33,057 nt of DNA from JBBDMU01 sp040878115. GTDB lineage: Bacteria > Bacteroidota > Rhodothermia > Balneolales > Natronogracilivirgulaceae. The stretch covers positions 1 to 33,057 of the forward strand of contig JBBDMV010000041.1 in assembly GCA_040878115.1 (NCBI GenBank), read 5' to 3'. Shown here one piece after another: positions 15,669 through 23,771 of the stretch. Below the pieces are notes generated by a model that was not told the DNA's origin, did no database searches, and worked only from the letters and a program-made list of their open reading frames with translations. Positions within the stretch are counted from its first letter, which is position 1. Each line of letters opens with the position of its first letter. Both the position numbers and the translations under genes were made by a program.

Positions 15669-16913
15669 TTGGAAGATCTCAACATAATTCTGCTAATTAT
15701 TGGTGGTATTGTTCTGATTCTGGGTGCTTTATCCGGTTACATTAAAAATCGCACCTGGTTTTCAGAACCACTCATTGCTTTGCTGCTCGGTATATTAATC
15801 GGTCCGTCAGGTTTAGATTTGCTAAACTCCGCTGATTGGGGTGATCCATTATCCATCCTTGAGGAAGCCGCCCGTTTAACACTGGCCATATCATTAATGG
15901 CTGTAGCACTTAGGGTCCCGGAGAACTACGTTTTTCATAACTGGCGTTCGATGGCTGTTTTGATTGGGTTGATCATGCCGGTGATGTGGATCACAAGCAG
16001 CTTGATTGTTTATTTTTTTCTGGGCGTTTCTTTATTTACAGCTTTTCTAATGGGTGCCATCCTCACCCCGACCGATCCGGTAGTAGCATCTTCCATTGTG
16101 ACCAGTGTTACAGCAAAATCAAAATTACGTGATGATATTCGCTTCACCATATCCGCAGAGTCAGGATTAAACGATGGGATGATCTTTCCCCTGGTTATGC
16201 TGCCTGTATTGCTGCTTGCGTTGCCGGTCAATCAGGCTGCAGGAAGTTGGTTAACCCAGACCTTGATTTGGGAAACTGCCGGCGGATTGATCTTCGGGTT
16301 AATAACAGGACATTTAGCTGGCCGGATTCTGCATTGGGCTGAAAACAACGAAATCATCGAAAACACTTCGTTTTTATCCTATTCGATATCATTATCATTG
16401 GTTACCGTTGGCGCAGCCAGTTTGATGGGGCTAAATGATATTTTTGCCGTATTCATTTGTGGGCTGACTTTTGGATATGTTGTAGGTGGGAAAGACCGGT
16501 ATGAAGAAGAAGGTGTTCAGGAAGCTGTAAGTCAGTTTTTTACATTACCTATCTTCACCTTGCTCGGCCTGGCCCTGCCTTGGAGTAATTGGCTGGATTT
16601 GGGAATAACAGGGCTTCTTCTGGTAATAATGATACTACTATTTCGCAGACTGCCGTCTTTTATTATATTGAAGCCTGCCCTGCGAACATTTAAGGGTTGG
16701 GGTGATGTTCTGTTTGCAGGATGGTTTGGGCCCATTGGTATTTCCACACTCTTCTACGCCACATTTTCTGTAAGACAAACCGGCAACGACGAAATATGGA
16801 CTATCTGCAGTTTGGTAATATTTGCATCAATATTTATTCATGGATTTTCAGCCCATCCGGCCATAATGCTTTATGATAAAAATTTAAAGGCAAAATATAA
16901 TAATACAGCGTAA
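15669..16913 (+). CDS. CPA1-type Na+(K+)/H+ antiporter
   Basis: A 414-residue integral membrane protein with about 12-13 helices. ILTPTDPVVASSIV (131-144) and the AESGLNDGMIFPLV segment (163-176) are the CPA1/NhaP hallmarks with the ion-coordinating D136 and D169. GILIGPSGLDLL (41-52) is the first loop motif. It should exchange monovalent cations for protons across the inner membrane, fitting a salt-stress role beside the stress genes. It ends soon after the last helix and lacks a cytosolic regulatory domain. The start is a TTG with AGGAA 6 bases upstream; no ATG lies in frame nearby. It is tightly linked to the SDR gene. Confidence 0.93.
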   Translation: MEDLNIILLIIGGIVLILGALSGYIKNRTWFSEPLIALLLGILIGPSGLDLLNSADWGDPLSILEEAARLTLAISLMAVALRVPENYVFHNWRSMAVLIGLIMPVMWITSSLIVYFFLGVSLFTAFLMGAILTPTDPVVASSIVTSVTAKSKLRDDIRFTISAESGLNDGMIFPLVMLPVLLLALPVNQAAGSWLTQTLIWETAGGLIFGLITGHLAGRILHWAENNEIIENTSFLSYSISLSLVTVGAASLMGLNDIFAVFICGLTFGYVVGGKDRYEEEGVQEAVSQFFTLPIFTLLGLALPWSNWLDLGITGLLLVIMILLFRRLPSFIILKPALRTFKGWGDVLFAGWFGPIGISTLFYATFSVRQTGNDEIWTICSLVIFASIFIHGFSAHPAIMLYDKNLKAKYNNTA

Positions 16914-16980
16914 GTATGAAAACTATGAATTTTTGATATACATCCAAATGATACTCAATCAAGAGAGTGAAATTAGTACC

Positions 16981-18660
16981 ATGGGGGTAAAAAGCATTAA
17001 AAGTAGTGAGGGTAAAAGTAAGCTGTACCAGTGGCTACTTGGTGCAGCCGTAACTGTTCTGATGATATTGCTGATTGTATACATTACCCTTCTTATAGTT
17101 ATAGATGCCGGTTTTGTAGAAGAGCGGTTAAACAGCCAAGTACAAGCCACCGGTGGCTTGTATTCTTTTGACATCGAGAGCGTTGATTTTTCTCTTGCCA
17201 ACAGGTCTTTTCAGGCAAGCGGGGTATCGCTGAGCCCGACTAAGCCTAACCTGAACAAAATGCCGCAAGACAGCCTGCCCTCTTACCAGTATGAATTGGA
17301 TATGTCCGGCTTCAGCCTCAATGGGATTAATGTGCTTGCATTCTGGGGGAATAATAAAATTGAAATGAGCTCATTGCAAATAGACGATCCTGTAATTTCA
17401 CTTATGATAGACCGGGACCTGCCCGATGGGAGCGGCGAAGAAGAGGAGCAGGAGAAAGCTCCCCTGCATGCCAGACTTTCCGGACAGCTACCTGATATCG
17501 ATATTGGCGACCTAAGTATCAACAATGCTACTTTGGCTGTCTCTTACAAAGAAAATGGTGAAACTCGTGAACAGTCTATAGAAGGGCTCAACCTGGCTTT
17601 CAAAAACATCAAGGTCGATTCAATTGCTGTTCAGGATGAAGAAAGAATTTTGTTCAGCGATGATGTACGCCTTAACCTTGATGGATTTCAAGGAGATTCT
17701 AAAGATGGGGTCTACCGGTTCAATATCGGTCCGGTCACGGCTTCCACAAGGGAAGCTACTTTTCAAATAGATGATGTAAGTGTACTGCCTACCGTTTCCG
17801 ACGTTGAGTTTGTCAACATGAAAGAGGTGCGGGAAAGCCGGTACATGTTTATTTCAGACCATATATCAGTTGAGGGAATTAATTACCGGCGCCTGTTGGA
17901 TTACCAGGAGGTGATCGTAGAATTGGTAGAAATTAACGAATACCTGCTGGATGTTTTCTCTGATCTGTCACTGCCACGAATAACTCCCTCTCAAACACCC
18001 CACGAAACAGTTCAGGAACTGGGCATTAATTTAAATATTCGTGAGATCATCCTGAACAATGGTCAGATCAATTATTCGGAGCAGGCTGAAAATGGAATCA
18101 GGCCGGGATTTATCATGCTTGATAGTACCTACGTGCAGATCCATAATATTACCAATGATCCTGAATTGATGACCATAGATGAGCCCGCCTCGATATCGGT
18201 CCAGACTCTTTTAAACGGAGAAGGCAGACTTGAGGCCCTCATTGAGCTGCCGTTGCTTGCTACCGACTTCCCAATATTTTTCACAGGGAAAATGGGACAG
18301 GTCAATGCTAAAACATTCAATTCAATTTTAGTTGACCTGGAAGGTATACAAATTGTAAGTGGTAATATTGACAGCGTAATTTTTAATATTCAGTCGACCG
18401 GCGGCCAGGGTACAGGAACAGTACGTGCTGCATACGAGAATCTAGAAATTGAAGCTCTTGATGCGGGGGAGTACGAGCGCGATTTCAGCCATGACCTTCA
18501 AACTTATATTGCCAATAATCTACTAATTCGCTCGAGCGGCGATGCCGTTCGGGAAGGTGAAGTAGACGTTGAAAGGAATAATATGGAGGATTCATTTTTG
18601 AACTATCTCGTCGATGCACTGATCGACGGATTGATATCAAGTATAGTGAGAATTGTTTAG
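16981..18660 (+). CDS. AsmA/DUF748-like membrane-anchored protein
   Basis: A 559-residue protein with one N-terminal membrane span (about 19-41) and a long beta-rich region with no further spans. The repeated pattern of the region (GLYSFDIESVDFSLANRSFQ..., LDMSGFSLNGINVLAFW, IGDLSINNATLAVSY, LNIREIILNNGQINYSE) resembles AsmA/DUF748 proteins, which form groove-like bridges or influence outer-membrane assembly. The C-terminus ends in hydrophobic YLVDALIDGLISSIVRIV. The fit is by look only. The start is uncertain: ATG at 16981 is chosen over upstream TTG 16933 and ATG 16948 because the residues before the anchor are then short and basic. It follows the antiporter by 67 bases. Confidence 0.75.
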   Translation: MGVKSIKSSEGKSKLYQWLLGAAVTVLMILLIVYITLLIVIDAGFVEERLNSQVQATGGLYSFDIESVDFSLANRSFQASGVSLSPTKPNLNKMPQDSLPSYQYELDMSGFSLNGINVLAFWGNNKIEMSSLQIDDPVISLMIDRDLPDGSGEEEEQEKAPLHARLSGQLPDIDIGDLSINNATLAVSYKENGETREQSIEGLNLAFKNIKVDSIAVQDEERILFSDDVRLNLDGFQGDSKDGVYRFNIGPVTASTREATFQIDDVSVLPTVSDVEFVNMKEVRESRYMFISDHISVEGINYRRLLDYQEVIVELVEINEYLLDVFSDLSLPRITPSQTPHETVQELGINLNIREIILNNGQINYSEQAENGIRPGFIMLDSTYVQIHNITNDPELMTIDEPASISVQTLLNGEGRLEALIELPLLATDFPIFFTGKMGQVNAKTFNSILVDLEGIQIVSGNIDSVIFNIQSTGGQGTGTVRAAYENLEIEALDAGEYERDFSHDLQTYIANNLLIRSSGDAVREGEVDVERNNMEDSFLNYLVDALIDGLISSIVRIV

Positions 18661-18732
18661 CTGGTAAGCCCACCCCCCTCCAATTAGTACTAAGACTGAC
18701 ATCTGGGTGTAAATTACTCCTTTATCTAAATG

Positions 18733-19455
18733 TCAGTGTTCCCCGGTCATGTGCCTCAGGCCATAAAAAACGAGGTTTTCATCCCATATAACTTCGGAAG
18801 ATAATAAAGGTTTTATCAGCTCGGCATCACCGCCCGTGAGCCAGGTTTCAACATTTCCATTATGTTTTAGGAGGCGATTCATGTGGGCTTCGATAGCTGC
18901 TATATACGATCCGAATATTCCCCACTGCAACCCTGTTTTTGTAGATTTCGGAGGCCATTCATCCGGAATGATCCGCTCAACCGGCGGCAACGCCCCAGCG
19001 GAATTAACCAACTCACCTTCAATGGACTTCAAGCCAGGCATGATCACCCCGCCCCGGAAAACTCCCTTTTGATCGACATAGTCGATCGTGCATGCGGTTC
19101 CCGCATCAACTACGATACAGGCCTTGTGGTTTTGGCTCCAGGCCCCGGTTGCGGCAAGGAAGCGGTCCACACCCAGAGTGTCATGATCATCATAAGATAT
19201 CCGGTCATGGGGTATTTTCTTATTGGTGAACATGCGAAGCTTATCAGCCGGACAAGCAACAGTAAGATCATCAGCAACAGCCTTTAACACACTCGAGACT
19301 TGAATTTCATTATATTGAGAATGATTTTGTTCAACCAGTTTTATCAGATCAGCGCCATGCGAGCGATCAATTATGCGGATAATTTCCCATTCCTGTTCCT
19401 TGTAAACTGCTATTTTGGTACGCGAGTTGCCGATATCGATATAAAGGGTATTCAA
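18733..19455 (-). CDS. coaX: Type III pantothenate kinase
   Basis: This enzyme performs the first committed step of coenzyme A synthesis, ATP-dependent phosphorylation of pantothenate. Type III enzymes are insensitive to CoA feedback and need a monovalent cation. The 240 residues are a normal length. DIGNSRTK (7-14) is the phosphate-1 motif, GVDRF (95-99) and DAGTACTIDYV (117-127) complete the ASKHA fold, and GGVIMPGL (135-142) and TGGDAE near 210-220 follow. It is convergent with the AsmA-like gene (72-base spacer with nothing notable) and divergent from the SDR at 19540. No biotin-ligase gene birA, its frequent neighbour, is seen. Confidence 0.95.
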   Translation of the reverse strand: MNTLYIDIGNSRTKIAVYKEQEWEIIRIIDRSHGADLIKLVEQNHSQYNEIQVSSVLKAVADDLTVACPADKLRMFTNKKIPHDRISYDDHDTLGVDRFLAATGAWSQNHKACIVVDAGTACTIDYVDQKGVFRGGVIMPGLKSIEGELVNSAGALPPVERIIPDEWPPKSTKTGLQWGIFGSYIAAIEAHMNRLLKHNGNVETWLTGGDAELIKPLLSSEVIWDENLVFYGLRHMTGEH

Positions 19456-19539
19456 TGGAATGTAGTTTTAGCTTTGATTGTTTGAATTCAAATTCAAGCA
19501 CTCACACATGCTTTTAATAATAATCTGACCAGACAATTT

Positions 19540-20256
19540 ATGATTTTAAAGAACAAAATAGCAGTTATTACCGGGGCAAGCAGTGGAATCGGCACCGAAT
19601 TCAGCAGAGCACTGGTTGATAAAGGCGCTACAGTATATGGTCTCGCCCGCCGCAAAGAAAAACTTGATCAGGTAAAGGACCAGCTTGGTGATCGTTTTAT
19701 TCCTGTAACCGTAGACATATCAAAAGAAAGTGAAGTTAGCCAGTTCGTAAAATCCACATTTTCGATCAAATATAAGCCCGATATATTGATTAACAATGCA
19801 GGTCTGGGTGCCCTTTCTCCTGTCGACGAATTTCCTGTCGAAAAGTGGGATGAAATGCTCAATGTGAACTTATCCGGCATCTTTTACATGACACGATTGA
19901 TTGTCCCCTTGATGAAAGCCGATGATAATGTGAACCACATCGTGAACATAGCCTCGGTAGCCGGATTGGTAAGCAACCCGAACTTTTCCGCTTACAACGC
20001 TACCAAATATGGCGTAAGAGGGTTCAGTAACGCACTTATGAAAGAGTTACGGACCTATGGGATCAAAGTAACTTGCTTTTATCCGGGATCAGTTTCCACA
20101 GGATTCTTTGAAAAAACTGGCAGAGAGGTTCATTCCAATATGTTATCAGGCGAAGACGTTGCCCATTTGATGGTCAATGTATTGGAAACTCCAGATAACT
20201 TTTTGATTGACGAAATTGTGCTGCGTCCGTTAAACCCTAAACCACCGGAAAAGTAA
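19540..20256 (+). CDS. Short-chain dehydrogenase/reductase
   Basis: A 238-residue classical SDR. TGASSGIG is at 11-18, LARRKEKL suggests NADP(H) preference, NNAG is at 85-88, S139 lies in IASVAGL, and Y152/K156 in AYNATKYGV. It resembles the YdfG/sepiapterin-reductase-like SDRs common in Bacteroidota, for which physiological substrates (3-hydroxy acids, carbonyls) vary; none can be assigned here. It is only 6 bases from the start of the DUF4296 lipoprotein, so the two are probably cotranscribed. The 84-base spacer to divergent coaX contains a TTTGAATTCAAA palindrome at 19481-19492. Confidence 0.92.
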   Translation: MILKNKIAVITGASSGIGTEFSRALVDKGATVYGLARRKEKLDQVKDQLGDRFIPVTVDISKESEVSQFVKSTFSIKYKPDILINNAGLGALSPVDEFPVEKWDEMLNVNLSGIFYMTRLIVPLMKADDNVNHIVNIASVAGLVSNPNFSAYNATKYGVRGFSNALMKELRTYGIKVTCFYPGSVSTGFFEKTGREVHSNMLSGEDVAHLMVNVLETPDNFLIDEIVLRPLNPKPPEK

Positions 20257-20262
20257 ACCTAA

Positions 20263-20661
20263 TTGGTTCGAATAATTAAAAACTTCCTGATTCCGGCTCT
20301 GCTGGTCACCTTCATAGCCTGCTCGACAAATGATAAGCCTGATGATATAGTCCAGGAAGATATTTATATAAACTTACTGGCCGAATTGCACATACTTAGA
20401 GCTATTGAGCAATCTTATCCAGACTCTACCCTTCGTGATGATGGAATGGATAACATTCTTAAAGAGTATAATATCGGTATCGAAACCTTCGAAGAAAGTC
20501 ATGCATATTATCTTCAGGATGTGGATGCGCAACGTGAACGTTTGAATGAAGCCAACCGTCGCATGAAAGAAGAATTAGATCGTATCGAAGAAGTTAGTCT
20601 CGAAAAGCAAAAATTGAAAAGAGAAGCTCAAAGAGAAGCAACTGAAAAAAATTCCAGGTGA
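20263..20661 (+). CDS. DUF4296 lipoprotein
   Basis: A 132-residue protein with a lipoprotein signal: RIIKNF, a hydrophobic stretch and the lipobox FIAC with C20. The mature part matches DUF4296 (DIYINLLAELHILRAIEQ, then a D/E-rich helix and a long charged coiled coil with many K, E and R to the end). This family is typical of Bacteroidota and relatives, and its function is unknown. It likely sits at the inner or outer membrane facing the periplasm. The start is TTG, since no ATG or GTG precedes the signal. It ends 21 bases before the convergent recQ stop. Confidence 0.88.
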   Translation: MVRIIKNFLIPALLVTFIACSTNDKPDDIVQEDIYINLLAELHILRAIEQSYPDSTLRDDGMDNILKEYNIGIETFEESHAYYLQDVDAQRERLNEANRRMKEELDRIEEVSLEKQKLKREAQREATEKNSR

Positions 20662-20682
20662 ATTATCCAATTCATTCGAGGC

Positions 20683-22611
20683 TTACTTTTTATTCAAATA
20701 AGTAATCCCTTGTTCGCTCAACTTTGTTTGAATTTTGTTCTCCCTGTTTAGCCAAGCCAGGATGCTCTTTAGGTTATCAGCATTGATACGAGTTGAGCGG
20801 CTAATCTCATTAAAGCTACGTGGGCCAGACTCCAGGAAATCGCTTATAGCCTTTATCTTTTCTCCGGAAAAAACATTCTCCTTTTGATGTGACTTCCCGA
20901 TGCAAATATCACAAAACCCACAATTGGCCGGGACCTCTTTTTCTCCAAAATACTTGCGTAAATAAGCACTTCGGCAATTCTTTGTTTCAACGTAACCTTT
21001 CATAAATTCCAGCTTCGAAAACAAAGCGTTACGGTGAGCTTCCAATTGTTTTTTGGAGAACGGAAAACGCGCAGCCCTTGCCTCGATTAGTTTTCCAACC
21101 GGCTGATCGGTGAGCACATCAAACTCCAACAGTTGTTCGCCTGCCAATACATTCATGGCTTTGGTCAAGCTGTTCAGGCCCAGGTTAAGTTTTTTTTTCA
21201 GGTAATCAGTTTCTATATAACACATTTTGTGAAAGCTTTCCGGGCCATAAATCCTCACAAGGCGATCTACAAACTCCCGCTTCTGGGTTTTCTTGATGGA
21301 AAACAGAGCATCCTGAAAACTATCTCTGTTGAGAAGTATTTTTATGCCGACTTGGGACTTCACATAATTTTGCATCAGGAGAACGCCGAACTGCTCTAAA
21401 ACTTTTATTCCTGCGTATTGTTTGCGTTTCGAGAGCTTGTTTCTTTTCTGTAAATGTTCAATAACGATCTTACGGGGTTCATCCATCTCTGAGCCGGCAG
21501 CAAGGTTCCAATCATCACAGATAGCCTCATAAATCAATTGTAATTCGTCACGGGTAGGGTAAGATTGCCCGATATTCCTTTTAGCGTTTTCAAAATCAGA
21601 TCTTTTAGCCAATAGGATCGGGTAGCTCTCTTCACCGTCACGGCCTGCCCTTCCCGCTTCCTGATAATAGGCTTCCAGAGAATACGGCATGTCATAATGA
21701 ACAACAAACCGGCAGTCAGCTTTATCGATGCCCATTCCAAATGCGTTCGTCGCAATAACAACCTGTATTTTACCGCTGATCCATTCCTGTTGTATAGCTT
21801 TACGCTGATCACCCATCAGCCCCGCATGATAGGCTTTAGCATTGATCCCGTTTCTCATTAAGTTCTGGGCCAGGTCCTCGCAAGCTTTTCGGGTTCCGGC
21901 GTAAACCAAGCCATTGCCCCGGGCTTTTTGGATAATTTGATTCAGGCGCCGCTCTTTCCGCTCTTCTTTTATCACCCACCATTTAAGGTTCGGCCTTTCA
22001 AAACCTTTGGATATGATGTTGGGCTTACGAAACTTCAGGTTTCTTATAATATCATCACGCACTTCAGGGGTCGCTGTGGCTGTAAGTGCCATCCAGCGAA
22101 TTTTATCGGCAATGGGCCCAAAGGATGATTTGATTTCCCGGTAAGCAGGACGGAAGTTATCGCCCCATTCGGATATACAGTGAGCCTCATCCACAGCTAC
22201 CATTTTGATGGGCATGTTGAGCAGGTCATTTTGCCAGAGCTGTGTCTTCAATCTTTCAGGGGCACAATACAAGATCCGGTACATTCCGTTGCGCGCGTTT
22301 ATGATCCTTTGCTCAACCTCATATCGGGGCAGTGTGCTGTTAATAAACGTCGCAGCAATACCCGCTTTCTTAAGCTGGTCCACCTGGTCTTGCATCAAAG
22401 CTATTAGCGGAGAGATGATGATCGTCAACCCCTCTAAAACCGTCGCCGGGACCTGGTAACATAGAGACTTCCCCCCCCCGGTGGGAAACAGCACCACCGT
22501 TTCCTTACCGGCAAGCACGCTCTTTACAACTTCATCCTGCCCGTTGCGGAAAGCATCAAATCCCCAATACTTTTTGAGGTTGCTTAAAGATTGGGTGTAC
22601 ATATCTGTCAT
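20683..22611 (-). CDS. recQ: RecQ-family ATP-dependent DNA helicase
   Basis: A 3'-5' DNA helicase acting in recombination and fork repair. The 642 residues hold two RecA domains: Walker A TGGGKS (44-49), DEAHCISEWG (141-150), ALTATATPEV, ATNAFGMGIDKADCRFVVHYDMP and QEAGRAGRDG (317-326). The zinc cysteines are C546, C564, C567 and C570. A winged-helix-like region and a short C-terminal segment (NEISRSTRINADNLKSILAWL) follow, and no HRDC domain is evident. Nine consecutive C on plus (22471-22479) encode the Walker A glycines as GGG GGG GGG, an unusual homopolymer inside the catalytic loop. It lies downstream of the sdh operon, behind a 361-base structured spacer. Confidence 0.95.
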   Translation of the reverse strand: MTDMYTQSLSNLKKYWGFDAFRNGQDEVVKSVLAGKETVVLFPTGGGKSLCYQVPATVLEGLTIIISPLIALMQDQVDQLKKAGIAATFINSTLPRYEVEQRIINARNGMYRILYCAPERLKTQLWQNDLLNMPIKMVAVDEAHCISEWGDNFRPAYREIKSSFGPIADKIRWMALTATATPEVRDDIIRNLKFRKPNIISKGFERPNLKWWVIKEERKERRLNQIIQKARGNGLVYAGTRKACEDLAQNLMRNGINAKAYHAGLMGDQRKAIQQEWISGKIQVVIATNAFGMGIDKADCRFVVHYDMPYSLEAYYQEAGRAGRDGEESYPILLAKRSDFENAKRNIGQSYPTRDELQLIYEAICDDWNLAAGSEMDEPRKIVIEHLQKRNKLSKRKQYAGIKVLEQFGVLLMQNYVKSQVGIKILLNRDSFQDALFSIKKTQKREFVDRLVRIYGPESFHKMCYIETDYLKKKLNLGLNSLTKAMNVLAGEQLLEFDVLTDQPVGKLIEARAARFPFSKKQLEAHRNALFSKLEFMKGYVETKNCRSAYLRKYFGEKEVPANCGFCDICIGKSHQKENVFSGEKIKAISDFLESGPRSFNEISRSTRINADNLKSILAWLNRENKIQTKLSEQGITYLNKK

Positions 22612-22762
22612 GCTTGAAAAGATATTGTATTACCGCATAACCTGCACCCGGCATTTGATGCCTTTTTCTGCCCCAGACAACGTCAGTATGAGCTTCGCCC
22701 CAGGAAACGTCAGTCTGAAAGAGCGCAGGCTGAGGCTTGCGATGCCGGTATCGTTACAAATA

Positions 22763-22853
22763 TAATCCAAAAGTTGTCAAATCTGGCTAGCCAGTGATTC
22801 GAATAAAAATAACATCTTTCAAGCAACGAGAGAAGATTTGACAACTTTGCGTT
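22763..22853. mobile_element. 91-bp MITE-like element, copy 1
   Basis: The ends AAAGTTGTCAAATCT and AGATTTGACAACTTT form 15-bp perfect terminal inverted repeats, and the inside has the palindrome TGGCTAGCCA. The reverse complement of 32393-32483 matches it with about three substitutions over 91 bases, including a few shared bases outside the terminal repeats (TAATCC side and GCGTT side). It is too short to code. It lies in the spacer between sdhB and recQ. Confidence 0.8.
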
Positions 22854-22858
22854 GGGTG

Positions 22859-22892
22859 CAATCCCGGCAAGTCTTCGACTTTGCCGGGATTG
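22859..22892 (-). terminator. Strong hairpin downstream of sdhB
   Basis: CAATCCCGGCAAGTC pairs with GAC/TTTGCCGGGATTG around a TTC centre with one bulged base, giving a stem of about 15 bp. It has no U tract, so it may be a structural repeat or a factor-dependent end of the sdh transcript rather than a classical terminator. Confidence 0.4.
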
Positions 22893-22972
22893 GCGAATAA
22901 GTCGTGATCGGGGTATTGTTAAGCCAGCTGCGCATTCAGACTGACGTTGCTGGTATCATACACCAAACACCC

Positions 22973-23728
22973 TTAAAACAACCCTTTTATATACTCTCTG
23001 CGCATTTCCGCAATGGCCGTAATAGATATTTCAACCGGACAAACCGCTTCGCATTCTCCATGATTTGAGCAATCCCCAAAGCCTTCAATATCCATTTGCT
23101 CAACCATTTTGGACGCCCGTATACCACGCTCGGGGTCGCCCTGAGGCAAATGCGCCAGCTGGGCAATTTTAGCCCCTGTAAACAATGATGCCGATGAATT
23201 CGGACATGCCGCTACACAGGCACCGCAACCAATACAGGTGGCGTAGTCAAATGCCAGGTCAGCCTCCCCTTTGGGAACCAGATGGGTATTGGCCTCAACA
23301 GCGGAGCCGGTCTTAGCGGAAACATAACCGCCCGCCCCAATGATGCGATCCAGGGCTGAACGGTCTACCACCAGGTCCTTAATCGCTGGAAACGCTTTGG
23401 CGCGCCACGGCTCGACTACAATAGTGTCACCGTCTTTGTAATGGCGCATGTGCAGCTGACATGCCGCTGTGGCCTGCTCCGGACCGTGGGCCATACCGTC
23501 GATCACCATATTACAGGAACCGCAAATTCCTTCACGGCAATCGTGGTCAAATTCAATAGGCTCTTCACCGGATACAATCAGCTTTTCATTGAGCCAGTCA
23601 AACATTTCTAAAAATGACATGTCCGGATTGACATCCTCCACCGTATAGTCGACCATCTTGCCCTTCGTTTGAGCATCTTTTTGTCGCCAGACCCTGAGGT
23701 TAATGGTCATGTTTTCGTTTTTACTCAT
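22973..23728 (-). CDS. sdhB: Succinate dehydrogenase/fumarate reductase iron-sulfur subunit
   Basis: This electron-transfer subunit of complex II passes electrons from FAD in SdhA to the quinone site in SdhC. Its 251 residues carry all three clusters: [2Fe-2S] by C64, C69, C72 and C90 (CREGICGSC...C); [4Fe-4S] by C165, C168, C171 with C230; and [3Fe-4S] by C175, C220 and C226 (C.IGCGAC.AAC, GDCSNHGECEAVCP). The GDCSNHGECE form and the length are typical of Bacteroidota-type enzymes. It is the last gene of sdhCAB, 43 bases after sdhA. Confidence 0.96.
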   Translation of the reverse strand: MSKNENMTINLRVWRQKDAQTKGKMVDYTVEDVNPDMSFLEMFDWLNEKLIVSGEEPIEFDHDCREGICGSCNMVIDGMAHGPEQATAACQLHMRHYKDGDTIVVEPWRAKAFPAIKDLVVDRSALDRIIGAGGYVSAKTGSAVEANTHLVPKGEADLAFDYATCIGCGACVAACPNSSASLFTGAKIAQLAHLPQGDPERGIRASKMVEQMDIEGFGDCSNHGECEAVCPVEISITAIAEMRREYIKGLF

Positions 23729-23771
23729 GGATTTTTCTTTATGCAGTTTGAAATTCTAATGTTATTAACCT

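Larger units (their letters stand above)
22679..22948. repeat. AACGTCAGTCTGA repeats, two direct and one inverted
   Basis: AACGTCAGT(A/C)TGA occurs at 22679-22691 and 22706-22718 on plus and at 22936-22948 on minus, each preceded by CCAG and followed by a GC-rich GCGC(AG)-like segment. The outer pair makes an inverted repeat that encloses the 91-bp MITE-like copy and the strong hairpin at 22859-22892. No gene lies here. Confidence 0.6.

Noticed and set aside
19481..19492. TTTGAATTCAAA palindrome between coaX and the SDR gene
   Set aside because: It is a short palindrome in an AT-rich spacer with no second copy; not enough to call an operator.
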